A DNA stretch of 64,000 nt, from positions 372,001 through 436,000 of the forward strand of contig DLHJ01000014.1 in the NCBI GenBank assembly GCA_002483145.1, read 5' to 3'. Source of the DNA: Cellvibrio sp. UBA7671 (GTDB lineage: Bacteria > Pseudomonadota > Gammaproteobacteria > Pseudomonadales > Cellvibrionaceae). A program made the position numbers and the translations under genes. This document shows, in pieces, positions 62,164 to 64,000 of the stretch. Position 1 is the first letter of the stretch, and every line of letters starts with the position of its first letter. The notes beneath the pieces are model-generated. The model saw nothing but the letters and a program-made list of their open reading frames with translations, was not told the origin of the DNA and made no database searches.

Positions 62164-63804
62164 ATGTCTACAAGCCCCTTGGCTGGCCAACTCTTACCCG
62201 CAGACCTGCTGGTAGATCTCCCCAAACTTATCGATGCCTATTACACCAATAAGCCTGATGTCGGCATTGCCGAACAACGGGTCAGCTTCGGCACTTCCGG
62301 CCATCGCGGCTCATCATTCAATACCAGCTTCAACGAAAACCATGTACTGGCCATTAGCCAGGCGATTTGCGACTACCGCAAACAAGCTGGTATTACCGGC
62401 CCACTCTATGTGGGTATCGACACTCACGCGCTCTCTGAGCCAGCGCAAATCAGCGCCGTAGAAGTGCTCGCTGCAAATGGCATTGAGATTATGCTCGCTA
62501 AAGATGGTGAATACACACCCACTCCGGCAATTTCCCATGCAATCCTCACCTACAACCGTGGCCGCACTTCTGGCTTGGCCGATGGCATCGTCATTACTCC
62601 ATCGCACAACCCACCCGATAACGGTGGTTTTAAATACAACCCCCCCAATGGTGGCCCAGCCGATAGCGACATCACCAATTGGATGCAAGCGCGCGCCAAT
62701 GAATTACTGGAAAATAATCTGCGCGATGTAAAACGCATGGACTACCACCAGGCGATTAAATCAGCTACCACCCATTATCACGACTATGTACACAACTATG
62801 TAAAAGATTTGATTAACGTGGTGGATATGGAAGCGATTCGCGGCGCGAATGTGCATATGGGTGCAGACCCTCTAGGTGGCGCTGGCGTTAATTACTGGAG
62901 CGCTATTGCCGATCACTACCAAGTAAATTTAAAAGTACTCAACACCGCTGTCGATAAGACCTTTTCATTTATGACGGCGGATTGGGATGGAAAAATACGC
63001 ATGGATCCATCATCCGCTTACACCATGCAAGGTATGGTTGAGCGTCGCAATTTATTTGATGTCGCCTTCGCATGCGATGCCGATCACGACCGTCACGGCA
63101 TAGTTGCACCTAGCTGTGGCCTGTTGCCGCCAAATCATTATCTCGCAGTCGCGATTGAATATTTATTTCAAAATCGCCCGCAATGGCGCGCTGATACCGC
63201 AATTGGTAAAACTGTTGTGAGCAGTGCGATGATCGATAAAGTCGCCAAAAAAATTGGCCGCCGTTTATATGAAGTACCCGTAGGATTTAAATGGTTTGCG
63301 CCAGGTTTATTTGACGGATCACTCGGCTTTGGCGGTGAAGAAAGTGCAGGCGCTTCTTTCCTGCGTATTGATGGCAGCGTCTGGACAACAGATAAAGATG
63401 GCATTATTCCTTCATTACTCGCAGCAGAAATTAAAGCGAAAACCGGCCGCGACCCTGGTGAGTGCTATAAGTTGCTTGCCGATGAATTTGGCCATGCAGC
63501 TGAAGCCCGCGTAGAAGCACCGGCCAATACAGCGCAGAAAAAAGCGCTGTCAAAGTTATCACCCGAGCAAATTACGTCCACTGAATTAGCAGGCGACAAA
63601 ATCGAAACCATCCTAACAAATGCACCGGGCAATAATGCCAGCTTTGGCGGCATTAAAGTGATGAGTAAAAATGGTTGGTTTGCGGCGCGTCCATCGGGCA
63701 CTGAAGAGATTTATAAAATTTATGCGGAAAGTTTTAAAGGAAAAGAACATCTACAGCAGTTGATCGCGGAAGCCCAGGTGATCGTGGATAAAGCAATTTC
63801 GTAA
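62164..63804 (+). CDS. pgm: Phosphoglucomutase (alpha-D-glucose specific)
   Basis: 546 aa. It interconverts glucose-1-phosphate and glucose-6-phosphate, feeding UDP-glucose, glycogen and surface-polysaccharide synthesis. The phosphoserine loop is ITPSHNPPDNGGFKYNPPNGG (Ser147), the Mg loop is DADHDRHG (Asp305, 307, 309), sugar binding is GGEESAGASFL, and the phosphate loop is RPSGTEEIYKIYAES. Length is normal. Ribosome site AGGAG lies upstream. It is monocistronic, with a strong terminator. Confidence 0.97.
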   Translation: MSTSPLAGQLLPADLLVDLPKLIDAYYTNKPDVGIAEQRVSFGTSGHRGSSFNTSFNENHVLAISQAICDYRKQAGITGPLYVGIDTHALSEPAQISAVEVLAANGIEIMLAKDGEYTPTPAISHAILTYNRGRTSGLADGIVITPSHNPPDNGGFKYNPPNGGPADSDITNWMQARANELLENNLRDVKRMDYHQAIKSATTHYHDYVHNYVKDLINVVDMEAIRGANVHMGADPLGGAGVNYWSAIADHYQVNLKVLNTAVDKTFSFMTADWDGKIRMDPSSAYTMQGMVERRNLFDVAFACDADHDRHGIVAPSCGLLPPNHYLAVAIEYLFQNRPQWRADTAIGKTVVSSAMIDKVAKKIGRRLYEVPVGFKWFAPGLFDGSLGFGGEESAGASFLRIDGSVWTTDKDGIIPSLLAAEIKAKTGRDPGECYKLLADEFGHAAEARVEAPANTAQKKALSKLSPEQITSTELAGDKIETILTNAPGNNASFGGIKVMSKNGWFAARPSGTEEIYKIYAESFKGKEHLQQLIAEAQVIVDKAIS

Positions 63805-63826
63805 ATTTTTTTCTTTTTTCGCAGAT

Positions 63827-63855
63827 AAAAACGCCCGATAATGTCGGGCGTTTTT
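63827..63855. terminator. Bidirectional terminator after pgm
   Basis: A 12-bp perfect stem (AAAAACGCCCGA and its complement) with a 5-nt loop has A- and T-runs on its two sides, so it can serve pgm and the convergent gene at the right edge. Confidence 0.92.
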
Positions 63856-63927
63856 ATTTTACTCTTAGCTTTATGCAGGGCATTTTCTTGTTCTCAAACG
63901 AAGCTTGAAAGCGAGATGGCGGCATCA

Positions 63928-64000
63928 TTAACTAATCGTCGGCAATGGAATCCAATCAGTTTCACCCGGCACCATCGCAAAACCACCATTCGTCCAACGC
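63928..64000 (-). CDS. C-terminal end of an unidentified protein (5' truncated)
   Basis: On the minus strand an open frame enters from the right edge and ends in TAA at 63928-63930. The last 23 visible residues run RWTNGGFAMVPG followed by ETDWIPLPTIS. The frame is open to the edge and a shared terminator follows at the expected distance, so a real gene is likely. Too little is visible to name it. Confidence 0.45.
   Translation of the reverse strand, partial: RWTNGGFAMVPGETDWIPLPTIS

Noticed and set aside
1-64000. CRISPR arrays, insertion sequences, prophage or toxin-antitoxin modules
   Set aside because: No regularly spaced direct repeats, transposase, integrase or typical toxin-antitoxin pairs were seen. 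The 16-bp repeats at 38238-38285 have no spacers.

Overview
The window looks like chromosomal DNA of a polarly flagellated gammaproteobacterium. The gene content (FlaG, CheV and CheR beside the flg genes, sigma-54 and sigma-28 flagellar promoters, DUF2788 beside etfBA, an ImuA-ImuB-DnaE2 mutasome) fits the Cellvibrio/Pseudomonas side of the class. Cellvibrionaceae is my best guess, by inference only, since no rRNA or marker tree is available here.

Layout. 1-8.5 kb: a truncated ThuA plus sugar-dehydrogenase lipoprotein, a hybrid histidine kinase whose kinase residues are degenerate, DUF2788, etfA and etfB, an orphan lipoprotein, a DoxX protein, and an ECF sigma factor with a zinc-finger anti-sigma protein. 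8.6-14.9 kb: a flagellin-glycosylation island, with a Maf-type transferase under a sigma-54-like promoter and an opposing operon neuA-neuB-neuC-pyruvyltransferase that makes and activates a sialic-acid-like nonulosonate. 15-44 kb: a flagellar cluster almost entirely on the minus strand (flgBCDE, flgFGHIJKL, a FliT-like gene, fliC2-flaG, fliC1, a MASE1/CHASE/PAS histidine kinase, fliD) plus cheR and cheV, with flgA, flgM and flgN divergent on the plus strand. 44.3 kb: tRNA-Arg(CCU). 44.4-46.1 kb: four small accessory genes. 46.2-55.8 kb: a DNA-repair block, with imuA-imuB-dnaE2 behind a LexA box and, divergently, a FAN1-like VRR-NUC nuclease overlapping a nuclease-helicase gene. 55.8-64 kb: rsmE, a GGDEF/EAL protein, alanine dehydrogenase, a phage-lysozyme-like orphan, a YpfJ-type zinc metallopeptidase, phosphoglucomutase, and the tail of one more gene.

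How it works together. Sigma-54-like -24/-12 sites precede flgA, flgB, flgF, fliD, fliC1 and maf. Sigma-28-like sites precede flgM, fliC2 and fliD. This fits an ordered hierarchy: hook-basal-body genes first, then FlgM export, then the late genes. The two long flagellins appear to be driven by different sigma factors. Every axial protein exposed on the hook or filament (FlgE, FlgK, FlgL, FliD, both FliC) is much longer than usual, while the rod proteins are of normal size. Several of the long proteins share a recurring Flagellin_IN-like segment. The nonulosonate operon and Maf presumably decorate these surfaces. No CRISPR array, insertion sequence or integrase was seen.
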